Part shown: piece after piece, positions 42,726 to 52,873 of the stretch
Layout of the letters: every line of letters starts with the position of its first letter
Numbering within the stretch: the first letter of the stretch is position 1
Assembly (NCBI GenBank): GCA_008729055.1
Contig: SDUX01000007.1
Coordinates: 6,767,240-6,831,239, forward strand
Source: Pyropia haitanensis
Lineage: Eukaryota; Rhodophyta; Bangiophyceae; Bangiales; Bangiaceae
Direction of reading: 5' to 3'
Length of the DNA stretch: 64,000 nt
Position numbers and translations under genes: made by a program
The notes under the pieces: model-generated
Seen by the model: only the letters and a program-made list of their open reading frames with translations
What the model was told of the DNA's origin: nothing
Database searches by the model: none

Positions 42726-43327
42726 GGACGGCCAAGTGGAGATGCGGGGGGTGTGGGGCGAGGGGCGGCAGGGCAAGACGGGCGCCGCGGCCAAAGGATC
42801 AACCGCGGCACACGGCGTGGCACGGCCACGGGGGGTGGCGAGAGGGCGGCCGCGCCGGGAGGGGCGGGGGGGAAGCGTGGGAGGGGGACGGACGCCGCCG
42901 ACGCGGCGGATCCGTCGCCGCCCCGCGCTGGCCACACCCCCGACCCACGTGGGGCGCCCGCCGCCGCCGCCGCGCGGCCGCCGCCGCGCGGCCGCCCGGA
43001 GGTGCGCGAGGTCACCCGCCGCCGCCGCCGCGGCCGCCCGCCGCCGACGCGGCGCGCCGGTGGCGGCAACCGCCGCCGCCGCGGCCGCCGCCGCCGCCGC
43101 CGCCGCAGCCGCGAGCAGCGGCGGTGGCGGCGGGACTGGCTCTACCCCCGCGGCCGCCGCGGCGGCGGTGGCAGCAGCAGCAGCAGCAGCAGCGGGGTGC
43201 GCGGCGGCCGCGGGGGGGCCGCCGCCTCTCCCCCTCTCCCCCCCCCGCCCCCCTCCACAGCGCCAGCCTGCGTGCACGTGTGGATACCCCCCCCCCCCCC
43301 CCGCCGGCCGCGCCGCCGCCGCCGGTG

Positions 43328-43437
43328 CCGTCGTCGCCGAGGACGTCGCCGGTGCCGTCGCCGGCGCCGTCGCCTTCACCGTCGCCGTCACCGTCGCCGT
43401 CACCGTCGCCGTCGCCGGTGCCGTCGCCGTCGCTGCC
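43328..43437. repeat. GTCGCC hexanucleotide repeat
   Basis: About 110 bp of degenerate GTCGCC/GTCACC units. On the minus strand one frame encodes Gly-Asp repeats. A very similar array at 54951-55026 encodes Gly-Asp repeats in the giant gene. Confidence 0.8.
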
Positions 43438-43519
43438 AGCAGCACCAGCACCACCATTGCCACCACCACCAGCACCACCGCCCAGGCCGGTACCGCCCAC
43501 GCCAAAGCCGCCACCCCCT

Positions 43520-43797
43520 TCACCAACGCCCCCCCCCCCCCCCCCCCCCCCCCCCCCCTTCCCCCCGTCGCGCGGCGGCAGCGCACGCGGAGGCGGCGGA
43601 CACCGGCCGCGCCGCCGTCGCGTCCGTCAGCCGCACGTTGGCGGCTAGCCGCAGCACGCGCAGCGGCGTGGCCGCCCGCGCCGCCGTGTCGAGCAGCCGC
43701 CCAACGTCCGCGTCGGCCACGTTGGCACCCGTCAGGTCCACCACCCCACACGGGCCGCCGCCGGGGGGGGGCCGCCGCCGCGCTGCCGCCGCCGTCG

Positions 43798-43838
<41 letters not shown>

Positions 43839-45085
43839 GCCGCCGCCGCCGCTGCGGGCAGCCTCTTCCTGCGAGGCGGCCTCCTCCGACCCGCCCGGCT
43901 CTGCGCACGCGGCGCCCCCCCCCCCCCCCCCCCCATGCCAGCGGCGGGCGCGTCCGCGACCGAACACGCTGCCGCGATGGCCGGCAGCCCCGCCCCCCCC
44001 CCCCCCCCCGGCGGCACGTCACCGCGTACGCGGCGGCGAGCCCCAGCCGGCGCACCCCCCCCACCTCAGCAGCGTAGACCCCCCCGCGGACGTGTCAGGC
44101 GGCGGCGGTGGCCCGACGCGCACCACCGCCGGCGGCGCGACCGCCACCGCCGCCCTGTGCACGTCGGCGAGCGCGGCGGTGACGCGGGCGGTGAGCCACG
44201 CGGTGGTGCCGGGGGTGGCCGCGTCCGCCGCGGCGGCCGCGCCGGCGGGGGGGGACCCGGCGGGGATGAGGATGACCACCCACTCGTCCGCCCGGTCGGG
44301 CCGCCGCACCACGACGCGGGCGGTGGTGGCGGCGGCGGCGGCCGCCGCCGCCGCCGCCGCGGCAGACGCGGGCCACGGGTGACAGGCGGCGCCGACGGCG
44401 CCGCCGCCGCTCCTCCCCCCCATACCTCCCCCCCCCACCACCACCACCTCCCCTCCCCCACCACCACCACCACCACCACCACCACCGCCGCCGCCCCTAC
44501 CGCCCAGCAGCGTCAGCGGCGTCAGCGGCGTCAGCGCGAGCGACGGCGGCGGGTAGAGCGGCGCAGCGTCAGCAGCCGCCGCGGCGGCAGCGTCGGCGTC
44601 CGACCCGCCTGAGCTACCCCACCCCCCCCCCCCCCCCCCCCTCCCAACCACCCACGCCCAGTCATCTTCGCTCCCCCCCCCGCCCCCGCCGGTATCGGCG
44701 TGCCAGCCGCGGCCAGGCGCTCCCCCCCCCCCACCCCCCCACCACCCCCACCAGACGCCCCCGGCAATGACCGCTGGCGGTGATGGCGCCAACCGTGGGC
44801 GCGCCGCCGCCGCCACCGCCGCTACCACCACCGCCGCCGCCGCCGCTGCCGCCACCGCCTTCATCGACGCCGCTGCCGCCGCCGTCGACGTCGCCGCCAC
44901 GACGTGCGCAGTGCCTCGGCTCGACGAGGCCCCCACCGGCGGGCGCCCCCCCCCCCCCAGTGGGTGCCCCCCCAGCCGTCGTCCCCCCTACCGCCACCTC
45001 ACCCGCCGTCACCCCCCCCGGCGCTGTCGTGCGACCCCCGCCCCCCCCCCCCCCCCCCCCCCCCCCCCCCATCCCCTTCCCCCCG

Positions 45086-45137
<52 letters not shown>

Positions 45138-45371
45138 TGCGGCGGCCGTCACCACCTCTGCCACCGCGACGGCGGCGGCCTCGGCGGCGGCGAGCAGCCC
45201 CGCACGCGCCGGCGGCGGCGGCGGTGACGCCCGCAACGGCGGAGGCGGGGACTCCCACGGCGCCGCCGCGCCCGACGGGCCGGCGGGAAGGGAGAACCGG
45301 GCGGCGGCGCCCCGCGGCGGGCGCCGCCAGGACGGTGCGGAGGGCGCGCCCATGCGTGGGAAGCGCCCCAT
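43520..45371 (-). CDS. Ala/Gly-rich protein with leucine-rich repeat-like segment, 3' end unresolved
   Basis: The ATG at 45371 ([20 protein letters not shown]) follows a clear pyrimidine leader (45372-45510, minus strand). The frame changes several times in C/G runs. Recognisable pieces in order: Ala-rich helix, HVVAATSTAAAAASMKAV, SEDDWAWVV, ADEWVVILIPAGS, VGGVRRLGLAAAYAV, and an RNI/LRR-like segment CGVVDLTGANVADADVGRLL and PLRVLRLAANVRLTDATA (about 43590-43750). Coding-like sequence may continue to about 43000 through Gly-Asp repeats or, in another frame, a hydrophobic helix (VPAWAVVLVVVAMVVLVLLA). I cannot choose. The function is unknown. Confidence 0.4.
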
Positions 45372-45966
45372 ACGCCCGTGGCGCGGGGGGGGGGGGGGGG
45401 GGGGGGGGGTAGGGGAAGAGGGAAGGCGTGGAAAAACAAAAGAAAAGGGGGGGAGGTGGTCGTGGGCGGCCGGAGAGTAGGGCGGAAGGGAGGGGAAGAG
45501 GCGCAAGCGGGGGGGGGGGGGGGGGGGGGGGGGCAGCAAGATACGAGGCAGCGAAAAGCGAAAGCGTCAGGGGGGGCGAGGGGGGTAGGGTAGGGTGCGG
45601 GGGGGGGGGGGGGGGGGGGGGGGGTTTGGGTGGTGAACACGTGAAACGTGACTTCGCAATCATGTAAAGGGCATGATTGGCCAGCGAACAATGCGGAAAC
45701 TGTCTTGAAAGGCGGTTGAATTGTGATGTGCTGACTGTAATGGAGTAATGTGCATGAGTACTGACGACCGCCTGGTACTGGCCGTGGGAGGCCTTTGCTG
45801 CGAGTAGCCACGTGGACTGATTGGCCAGCGGGTTGCAGTAATCACGCTGTCTTGGGCAGAGTACTACTTTATGTGTATGTTCTATAAGTGTCCTGATACG
45901 CAGAGTTTATTTGCGTTAAGTATGACCACACATAGTGGCGGTGCCACTCCTCGCACCGCCGACCTA

Positions 45967-46035
45967 GGTGGGTGGACGGGAGATGAGCGTCGCCGACCAC
46001 ACAAGCGATGCCCGCGGGCGCGGGGGCGGAGGGGG

Positions 46036-46088
<53 letters not shown>

Positions 46089-46200
46089 GGTGGTGGGTGG
46101 ACGGGGAACAAGCGTCTCCCGCCGCACAATTATCGAGTGGTGTGCGCGGGCGGGGGGACGTTGGTGGTGGACGGGGGACGAGCGACTCCCGCCGTTCCCC
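45967..46200. repeat. Three imperfect repeats flanking a G49 homopolymer
   Basis: Copies begin at 45967 and 46092 (GGTGGGTGGACGGG) and at 46163 (GGTGGTGGACGGGG), each followed by a GAGCG/AAGCG...CGCCG segment and a GCGCGGGCG-type tail. Copies 2 and 3 are about 70 bp apart. The 49-base G run at 46038-46086 separates copies 1 and 2. Confidence 0.7.
46038..46086. repeat. 49-base G homopolymer
   Basis: An unbroken G run, the longest in the window. Its true length is uncertain because such runs are error-prone in sequencing. Confidence 0.9.
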
Positions 46201-47303
46201 ACCCCCCCACCCCCCGCCTCCCACCTCCCCCCCTTCCCCCGACACGTTGAGGTTGGTGTGGTTCCCGTCCTGATTTTCCGCGAAGGAAGAGGGGGTAGGG
46301 TGGGGGAGAGGGGTGTACCTGTTTGGGATCCCCCTTTTATATGTTGTGTTCTTGTGTGTGGCCTGCGTTTTCCGGATGTTCACGTGGTGATACGACATTC
46401 TTCTTCTTCGCGGTGGTTGGCCCGGTGCACCGTCCGCGGCACTACGGTGCCCATCATGTGCAGGGGACGTGTTCGCGTGAGGGCCATGCATGCAACTGCA
46501 CGTGCTCAACCAAAGATCCGTGACGATCTTTGACTCGACCCGCGTGTCCAGCATCCGCTGACAGCCAGTCAATAATCCGGACAGGGCGGCCACCTTCCAC
46601 TGGATTCCCCGCCAGCATCACGACTCGTGCGTCTAAGTGCAGCCAACAAGTCTCGTGCTGCCAGGTGGACTGTCGTCCACCAATTTCCACCACCGTATCT
46701 GGCGGGGCGGCCACGCACCTGCCTTTCCTTCCACACAAACAGCGGCTCGAGCGACGGGCTCGGAAGCGTGGCTGGCCGGCGGCACCCGTTCACTCGCGCC
46801 GACCCATGGCGGGCACCCCACGACGCTCCCCGCTCAACCTCCCCCCCACTCCTGGAGATAGATGAAGTTTGAGGCAACCTCGGCGGTCCGCATCATCATC
46901 GGCGGTGCTGTAGACCAGCACTTGGCGTGTGGAAGCTGACCCACGCCGACCACTCGGCCGCCTCCTCCTGTTTTTGGTCGTACGGACGTCTTGGCTACGA
47001 TGTGGGGCTCATTCCCTGGCCCTTCCACACGGAAGGGGGATGTGCAGCTGATCTGCCTCTGGGGAGGGGGGGAGGGGTTCAGTGCCTGCTAGCCGTTGTG
47101 TGCTCTGGTGTCTTCGGTACGGTTTGGGTAGCGCGTAGCGGCCTTGTCGTGGGGGGGGAGTGTCCGTAGCGACGCCGAGGATGGGCACTCGTGTCCCGTT
47201 TGCGATTCCGAGGGTTCGCTGTCGGCGCGGAGCGCGGCGGACCAGGGCGACCGCGGCGGGGTGGGTGTCATGGAGGGCGAGGCGTCGTGGTTGGTGTGAG
47301 CGC

Positions 47304-47312
47304 CTATATAAG
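47304..47312 (+). promoter_or_regulatory. TATA box of the PEPCK gene
   Basis: CTATATAAG lies about 190 bp before the PEPCK ATG, with a C/T-rich leader between (47355-47500). It is the only clear TATA element seen at a suitable distance from a start in the window. Confidence 0.65.
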
Positions 47313-47500
47313 TGTCACCCACCTGGCGCGCCAACGCGACTGGACTTTTAGCGGCAGTGTCACCACCTCTCCATCTCTGCGTCGCCCCCTTCGCCGCAAT
47401 TGAGCAATCCCTCCTACCTCCATGCACACACGTTGTCGCCTCATCCGCCCCCCCCTTGCTGTGTCGCCAGTTGGGTGCGCCCCCTACTTTGACTCCCATC

Positions 47501-49690
47501 ATGGCCGTCGGCGTCCAGGACTTGCAGACGGCCCGGATGAATGCTAGCAAGGCCGCTGCCTTCTTGGAGAGCACCCCAGTTGCCACGGAGGGTAACGGTG
47601 GCAGCTCGACTTCTCCCCGGCCATCGTCGGCGGTGCCCACCCGCACCACCTTGGCGGCGCTCCTCCCCGACGCCCCCGCCGAGGTCGTCGCCCCCCATGT
47701 GGCGGCGGCCGCCGACGTGCTGGTCGATGTGCACTACAATCTGACGCTCCCCGAGGTTCAGGACCATGAGCTCCGCAGCGGCGAGGCGGTGCGCGCTGCC
47801 AATGGCGCCATGGTCGTTCGCACTGGCGCCTACACGGGACGGTCTCCCAAAGACCGCTTTATTGTTGACCGAGGGCCGGGCTGGTTTGGGGAACACATCG
47901 ATTGGGGGGAGGTGAACCAGCCCATATCGCCGTCGCACAATGACGAGCTGTTTCGGCTGGTCGCTGCCGGGTTGGAGGGGAAGCGCCTGTACGTCTTTGA
48001 CGGCTACGTCGGGGCGTCGCTCGTGACTGGCAAGCGCGTTCGTGTCATCACCGCGGATGCCTACTTGCATCACTTCTGCTTGAATATGCTGTTGCCGCCG
48101 ATGGCGCTTGGTCAACCGCAGCCGGCGCTGGACACCTTTAATCCGGAGTACACTGTTCTTTCTGCCAGCTGCGTAACCGACGAGGCGGGGTGGAGGCAGC
48201 ACGGGCTCCACAGCTCGGCGTTTATCACCTTTGACTTTGACCGGCATCTGACATTGATTGGCGGCACCAAGTACAGCGGGGAGATCAAGAAGGGTCTTTT
48301 TGCCGTGCAGAATGCGCTTCTCCCGCGCAAAGATCGCCTCTCCATGCACTGTGCGGCCACGACCAACGAGAATGGCACTGACAGTGTCTTGTTCTTTGGG
48401 CTATCGGGTACGTGTGGCCACGGCGGCTGGAGGCGATGTGGTAGGCGGAGGTTGCTGCTGTGGTTGTCTCTCTGTGTCTCTTACTGGGGAGCTGTTGTGG
48501 AGTGGCGTTGAAGCACGACTGAGATGAGATGCACAGGACACTGACGAGAGCTGCTGCTCTGTGTGCCCCCTCCACTGTGACCCGTTGACAACTTTCAGGG
48601 ACTGGCAAGACGACCTTGTCCAGCGACCCGTCGCGGAAGCTGATTGGTGACGATGAGCACGCTTGGTTTGATGGCGGCATCTACAATCTCGGTGCGTTTG
48701 TCCAGCCGTGGTACCCATGACTCAGGGATGGCCATTGATGGCGTTGTTCATTGTGCTGCTGCTTGTGCCTTTGCTTAGTACGCTGCTGACACGTTCAGCG
48801 TGCGCTCCTCACGGCTGCACTGGTGGATGGATGGTCTGTGGATCTCTTGGTTTTTGGCCACCTCAGAGTGGGGCTGCTATTGCAAGACACTCAACCTGAC
48901 GGAGGCACGTGAGCCCGACCTGTTCCACGCCATCAAGGACGGTACCATATTGGAGAACGTCGTCTTGGACGCGGACGGCAACCCCGACTATGCGGATGCG
49001 TCGTTGACCCCCAATGGCCGCGCTTCGTATCCCATGCATTACATTACGAACCACGAGCCGTCCCGCCGGGGTCCTCATCCGCACGCCATCATCTTCCTCA
49101 CTTCTGACGCGTTTGGGGTCCTCCCCGCCGTGTCGCGGCTGTCCCCAGAGCAGGCGAGCTACCACTTTCTCTCGGGCTATACGGCCAAGGTCGCGGGCAC
49201 CGAGCGCGGCATCGTCGAGCCAGTGCCGACGTACTCCCATTGCTATGGTGCGGCGTTCATGCCGCTGCGTCCCAGTATGTATGGGGATCTGCTGGCGAAG
49301 AAGATGCGTGAGCACAACACGGACGTGTACCTGTTGAACACTGGGTGGACTGGCGGGAGGCCCGGTGTGGGACGTCGGTTTCCTCTCCCCGTCACCCGCG
49401 CGCTCGTGACCGCAATTGTCACTGGGGCCATGGCGAAAGCGCCGCTGACGCCGCCCGACCCCATCTTCCGCCTCCGCTCGCCCGTGGCGGTGCCTGGAGC
49501 GGCTGGGGAGGCCATCCCGGCGGGGATGCTGGACCCCAAGGCCGCGTGGGTGGACATCGGCAAGGGCGACGAGTATGAGGTGGTCGCCCGCCGTCTGGCT
49601 GGGCTGTTTTGCAAGAACTGGAAGGAGCGTGGGTTTCCAGCGGAGCTGGCGCAGTTTGGGCCTGTCGGGGAAGAGGCATCCGGGCTGTAG
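47501..49690 (+). CDS. Phosphoenolpyruvate carboxykinase (ATP)
   Basis: Exons are 47501-48407, 48599-48691 and 48867-49690, with introns of 191 bp (GTACGT...TTTCAG) and 175 bp (GTGCGT...CCTCAG). The product has 607 residues. Motifs in order: [39 protein letters not shown], the substrate/Mn loop [16 protein letters not shown], the P-loop [15 protein letters not shown] (split by intron 1), [33 protein letters not shown] and ITDSRYP-region equivalents. It converts oxaloacetate plus ATP to PEP plus CO2, for gluconeogenesis or C4-like carbon shuttling, probably cytosolic as no transit peptide is obvious. Odd point: the usual EGGCYAK reads EWGCYCK at the intron 2 junction. Confidence 0.94.
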
Positions 49691-50270
49691 CGGGTACGTG
49701 CACCTGGATGGTCCAGTGGCGTGTGTGATGTGTGCTGGCCAGGTGTGTGTGTTTGCATGTTCGTACTTGTCTGCCGTTGCGTGTGTGTTGATCCGTTCGT
49801 TTGGGATGGTGGAGTCCGCTGTCGCTGGGTGGGCCTGATGCGTTTCGTTTCTCAATGCCTTTGTTGTGTATGTGTGCCGGTTGTGCTGTGATGTGCGAGT
49901 GTGAAGAGTGATGTGGCACGTTCCGTGCTCACTCCTTTGCCAAGAATTTTACTGTGCGTCCTATAAAAAGTGGATGTTGCGGGGACGTGCAGGTGTGGGA
50001 TCCAGTGGTCCAGACGGCTATTTCATCCACCTTCACGTACCGGCAGCATGCACTTTTTGTAGGACGCACTCTGAAGGACGGCACGCGCGGCACGAGAGAG
50101 CGCCGCACACACCAAAGCCAATACGGCCAGGTCACTACGCAGCCCCGCGCCAGGACTCCCGTTGCGCTCACACCCGCATCCCCAAGAAGTGCCCACCACA
50201 GCAACCCACTGGAAGAAAAAACACAACCAAAAACAAAGGCACCGCCAGCCGGAGTGCCCGCCTGTCGCCA
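49691..50270. other. Convergent intergenic region with inverted repeat
   Basis: The stretch 49700-49920 is GT-rich (PEPCK 3' UTR). The 116-bp inverted repeat 49954-50069 follows. No gene was recognised. Confidence 0.5.
49954..50069. repeat. Inverted repeat, 42-nt arms and 32-nt loop
   Basis: The left arm 49954-49995 begins GTGCGTCCTATAAAAAGTGG; the right arm 50028-50069 ends CACTTTTTGTAGGACGCAC. 36 of 42 positions pair by eye. It lies between two convergent gene ends, so it may be a foldback MITE or a bidirectional 3'-end element. Confidence 0.88.
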
Positions 50271-51452
50271 TCAGCCCCCGCACCACGAGTGCGCCACTGG
50301 CAGCACCGCCCCCGCCCGTGGGGATTCTGCCACACATGCGAGCTCCCGCTCCGCCGCGGGCGCGCCCACCACCGCCGCCAGCTCCCGCGGGGACAGCCCG
50401 ATGCGATTGACCGCGCCCAGCGGCGCGCCCGCCCCCACCAGCAGCCGCAGCACCACGAGGCCGTCGGCAACGTGGGGCGGGAACGGCGGTGCCGCCGCCG
50501 CGTCCCCCCCTCCGCCTCCCCCTCCCCCCCTGGCGCCGCCCCCGCCCGCCCCCCCGCCGCCCACACCGCGGCGGCCGACGCATCGCCGCACCGCCGTGTG
50601 GAGGGGCGTGTCGCCCGCCACGTCAGAGATGGCCAGCGCCGCCGCGGCGGCCGCGACGCGGTCGGCGGCGGCCAGCAGCAGCACCACCGAGGCGGCATTC
50701 GCCGCTGCCGCCGCCGCGTGCAGCGCCGTCACGCCCGCCCCGTCGGCCGCCAGCAGCCGCCGCCGCAGCGCGGCGGGCGGGCCGGCCAGCAGCGGCGCAA
50801 CGTCGCCCGAGGCGGCGGCGGCGAGCCACGTGGCCACGGGGACCGGCGCGTCGGCGGCGGCGGGGGCCAGGCTCAGCGCCCGCAGGCTGTGCCGCAGCCG
50901 GTCTGCGAGCGGCTCGAGCCGCCCGTGGCCGCCGCCGCCGTCGGCAACGGCGGCGGCGCTGCCGCCGCCGCGAGGCAGCAGCGCCGCGGGCACTGGCAGG
51001 GGGATGCCGCGGCCGCCGGCCGGCGGGGGCGGGCCCGACGCGGTCGCCACGGGGGGGGCGCCCAGGCCGAGCGTCGCGGACGCCTGCCGCCGGGGGCGGG
51101 ACGCGGACGCATGCTGCGTCGACGCGGACGCTCCGCCGCCGCCGGGCGCACCGCCCCCCTCCCCGCCGCCACCGCCGCCACCGCCGCCGCCGCCACCACC
51201 GCCGCCGCCGCCGCTACCGCCGCCGCTGCCACCACCGCCGCCGCGCCCGGGACCGCCGCGGCCGCCGAGGCGGCCGCGTGCAATTGACGAGCCGCGACCG
51301 CCTCGGCCGGGGCGGGGACAGCTGGAAGAGACCCCACCACCACGGATGGGCGGAAAACTCCGGAAGCCCAGCAGCGTAAAGGCGAGCAAAAAGAGCGGTT
51401 GGGGGGACGCCGCGGCGGCCGCGCCGCCGCCAGGGGCCACCGCCGCCGCCAT
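50271..51452 (-). CDS. Ankyrin-repeat protein with N-terminal hydrophobic segment
   Basis: An intact 393-residue frame. The ATG at 51452 (MAAAVAPGGGAAAAASPQPL) is the last ATG before the hydrophobic segment LFLLAFTLLGFRSFPP (residues about 18-34), which could be a signal anchor or part of a targeting peptide. A Gly-rich linker follows, then a helical stretch (LADRLRHSLRALSL). The ankyrin repeats are GVTALHAAAAAANAASVVLL, AGDTPLHTAVRRC and LVVLRLLVGAGAPLGAVNRI plus GLSPRELAAVVGA. The TALH and TPLH signatures are clear. A Gly-rich insert sits between the second and third repeats. Partner unknown. Confidence 0.75.
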   Translation of the reverse strand: MAAAVAPGGGAAAAASPQPLFLLAFTLLGFRSFPPIRGGGVSSSCPRPGRGGRGSSIARGRLGGRGGPGRGGGGGSGGGSGGGGGGGGGGGGGGGGGEGGGAPGGGGASASTQHASASRPRRQASATLGLGAPPVATASGPPPPAGGRGIPLPVPAALLPRGGGSAAAVADGGGGHGRLEPLADRLRHSLRALSLAPAAADAPVPVATWLAAAASGDVAPLLAGPPAALRRRLLAADGAGVTALHAAAAAANAASVVLLLAAADRVAAAAAALAISDVAGDTPLHTAVRRCVGRRGVGGGGAGGGGARGGGGGGGGDAAAAPPFPPHVADGLVVLRLLVGAGAPLGAVNRIGLSPRELAAVVGAPAAERELACVAESPRAGAVLPVAHSWCGG

Positions 51453-52417
51453 GCGTACGGGCGACCAGGGAGAGAGAAGCGCTGTACGGGAAGCGACCCA
51501 CGTCGGTGTCGGTGGTGGGCAGGATGACTGCGACGACGGGCGCACGCAAGAGGTGATGAGAGCTAGCATTCCGGAACACACGCTCGACCCGTGCAGCACA
51601 CACGGTTAAGCTACCGGGAACGGCAGAGAGCGGCCGCTGCCGACGCCAGTGGAGCCCCTCCTGAGTGGTCCGCATTGGGCCGTGTCTGGCACCATCCCCA
51701 ACCACGGGCCACCCACAGCCAGCGTGGCAGACCATCTGGGAACGGGATTCTGTCTTCGTGCAATCTGGCTCGCAGTGCTGCAAACTGATTGGCGCCATCA
51801 CCTGCTGGGACAAGCGCCGCACCGCCGCACGCATGATCGCACGTGGTGGCGCCGCAATGATCTCGTTGACGGAGGCTCCAGACGGAATACCCGACACGAC
51901 CGCATCGACAGTAATTGAATTCGGATTAAAATTAACCTTGTCAAATACATATAGATCTGATTGAGTGTCCAAATCTGCAGGGGCACGGGAGGTGTGTGGA
52001 TGGGGCCGTCAGGGTCAGCGGCATGGAACGGGGCGGGGCCGGGCAGCGCGCAGCTGCGGTGGGAGTGCAAAGGCCGCTTCTGGCTGGCCCGCTTGACGAT
52101 CCCGACTTTGTTCCCCCGCGTCCCTCGCCAGCCTCCCCCACCGCCTCCCCCACCCGCTGTGCGGTGCTTGGCCGCACCGCAACAGCGCGCCAGACCGTTC
52201 CCGGTCGCGCCTTCCTCCCCCCCACACGCGCGTGGTGGTGCGTGTCTTGTTTCGTGGCCTGTCGCGCCGTGGCGGTCCGCTCCGCCCCCGCTACCACGGG
52301 TGGGCCGCCCGCCGCCCCGACCGCCCGCACTCCCCCCCGCCTCCCCCCCCCCCCCCCCTCTCTTGGCGTCGCGTGGCGCATGCGCCGCCGCCGCCGCGTC
52401 TCGCGGCGGGGGCGGTG
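51453..52417. promoter_or_regulatory. Divergent intergenic region, ankyrin and PGRL1-like genes
   Basis: The stretch 51650-51970 is AT-richer and open on both strands without a recognisable product. The right part (52100-52370) is C/T-rich. An out-of-frame ATG at 52380 starts a short ORF overlapping the PGRL1-like start at 52418. Confidence 0.4.
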
Positions 52418-52834
52418 ATGGTGGCCTTTGTGGCTGCCGTCCCGGCAGTCGGGGCGCCCTGCGTGGTCGTGCCGCCGCGGTGGGGCGCAGGGGGGCCGCC
52501 CGCCGCCGCACCCGCCGCCGCCGCGGCGGCGGCGGCAACGGCGGCGGCGGTGGCGGCGGCGGCGGGTCCGCCGGCCGCGCCCGTTGGCTGCTGCCGCGCC
52601 TGGCAGCGGGGGGCGGGGGGGGCTCGGGCGGCGAGGGGGGTGGCGGCCGCCGCTCGGCGGGCGCTGCTGCTGCCGTCGGGCACCGGTGGCCGCCGGTGGC
52701 GTCCGCCACCTGTGCGGGGGGCGGCGGCACTGGGCATGCGGCTCAACGGGTCGGTGAGCAGCGCCGGGGATGCGTACCGGGGCGGGGGGGATGGCGGTGG
52801 CGGAGGCGGTGGCGGTGGCGGCGCGGGTGGCGCC

Positions 52835-52873
<39 letters not shown>

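Larger units (their letters stand above)
45372..47500. other. Intergenic region upstream of PEPCK with extreme G runs
   Basis: Holds the LRR-protein leader (45372-45510), G runs at 45513-45533 and 45598-45624, an AT-richer piece (45640-45960) with two TGATTGGCCAGCG copies (45674 and 45818), the G49 run and the 46-kb repeats, and PEPCK promoter sequence with a TATA box near 47304. ORFs at 46500-46880 overlap on both strands without motifs. Confidence 0.5.

Noticed and set aside
45585..45600. GGGTAGGGTAGGG resembling a telomere-type repeat
   Set aside because: Only two or three units inside a G-rich tract; not a telomeric array.
46530..46877. Overlapping ORFs upstream of PEPCK
   Set aside because: Three frames are open at once with no family match; treated as noncoding.
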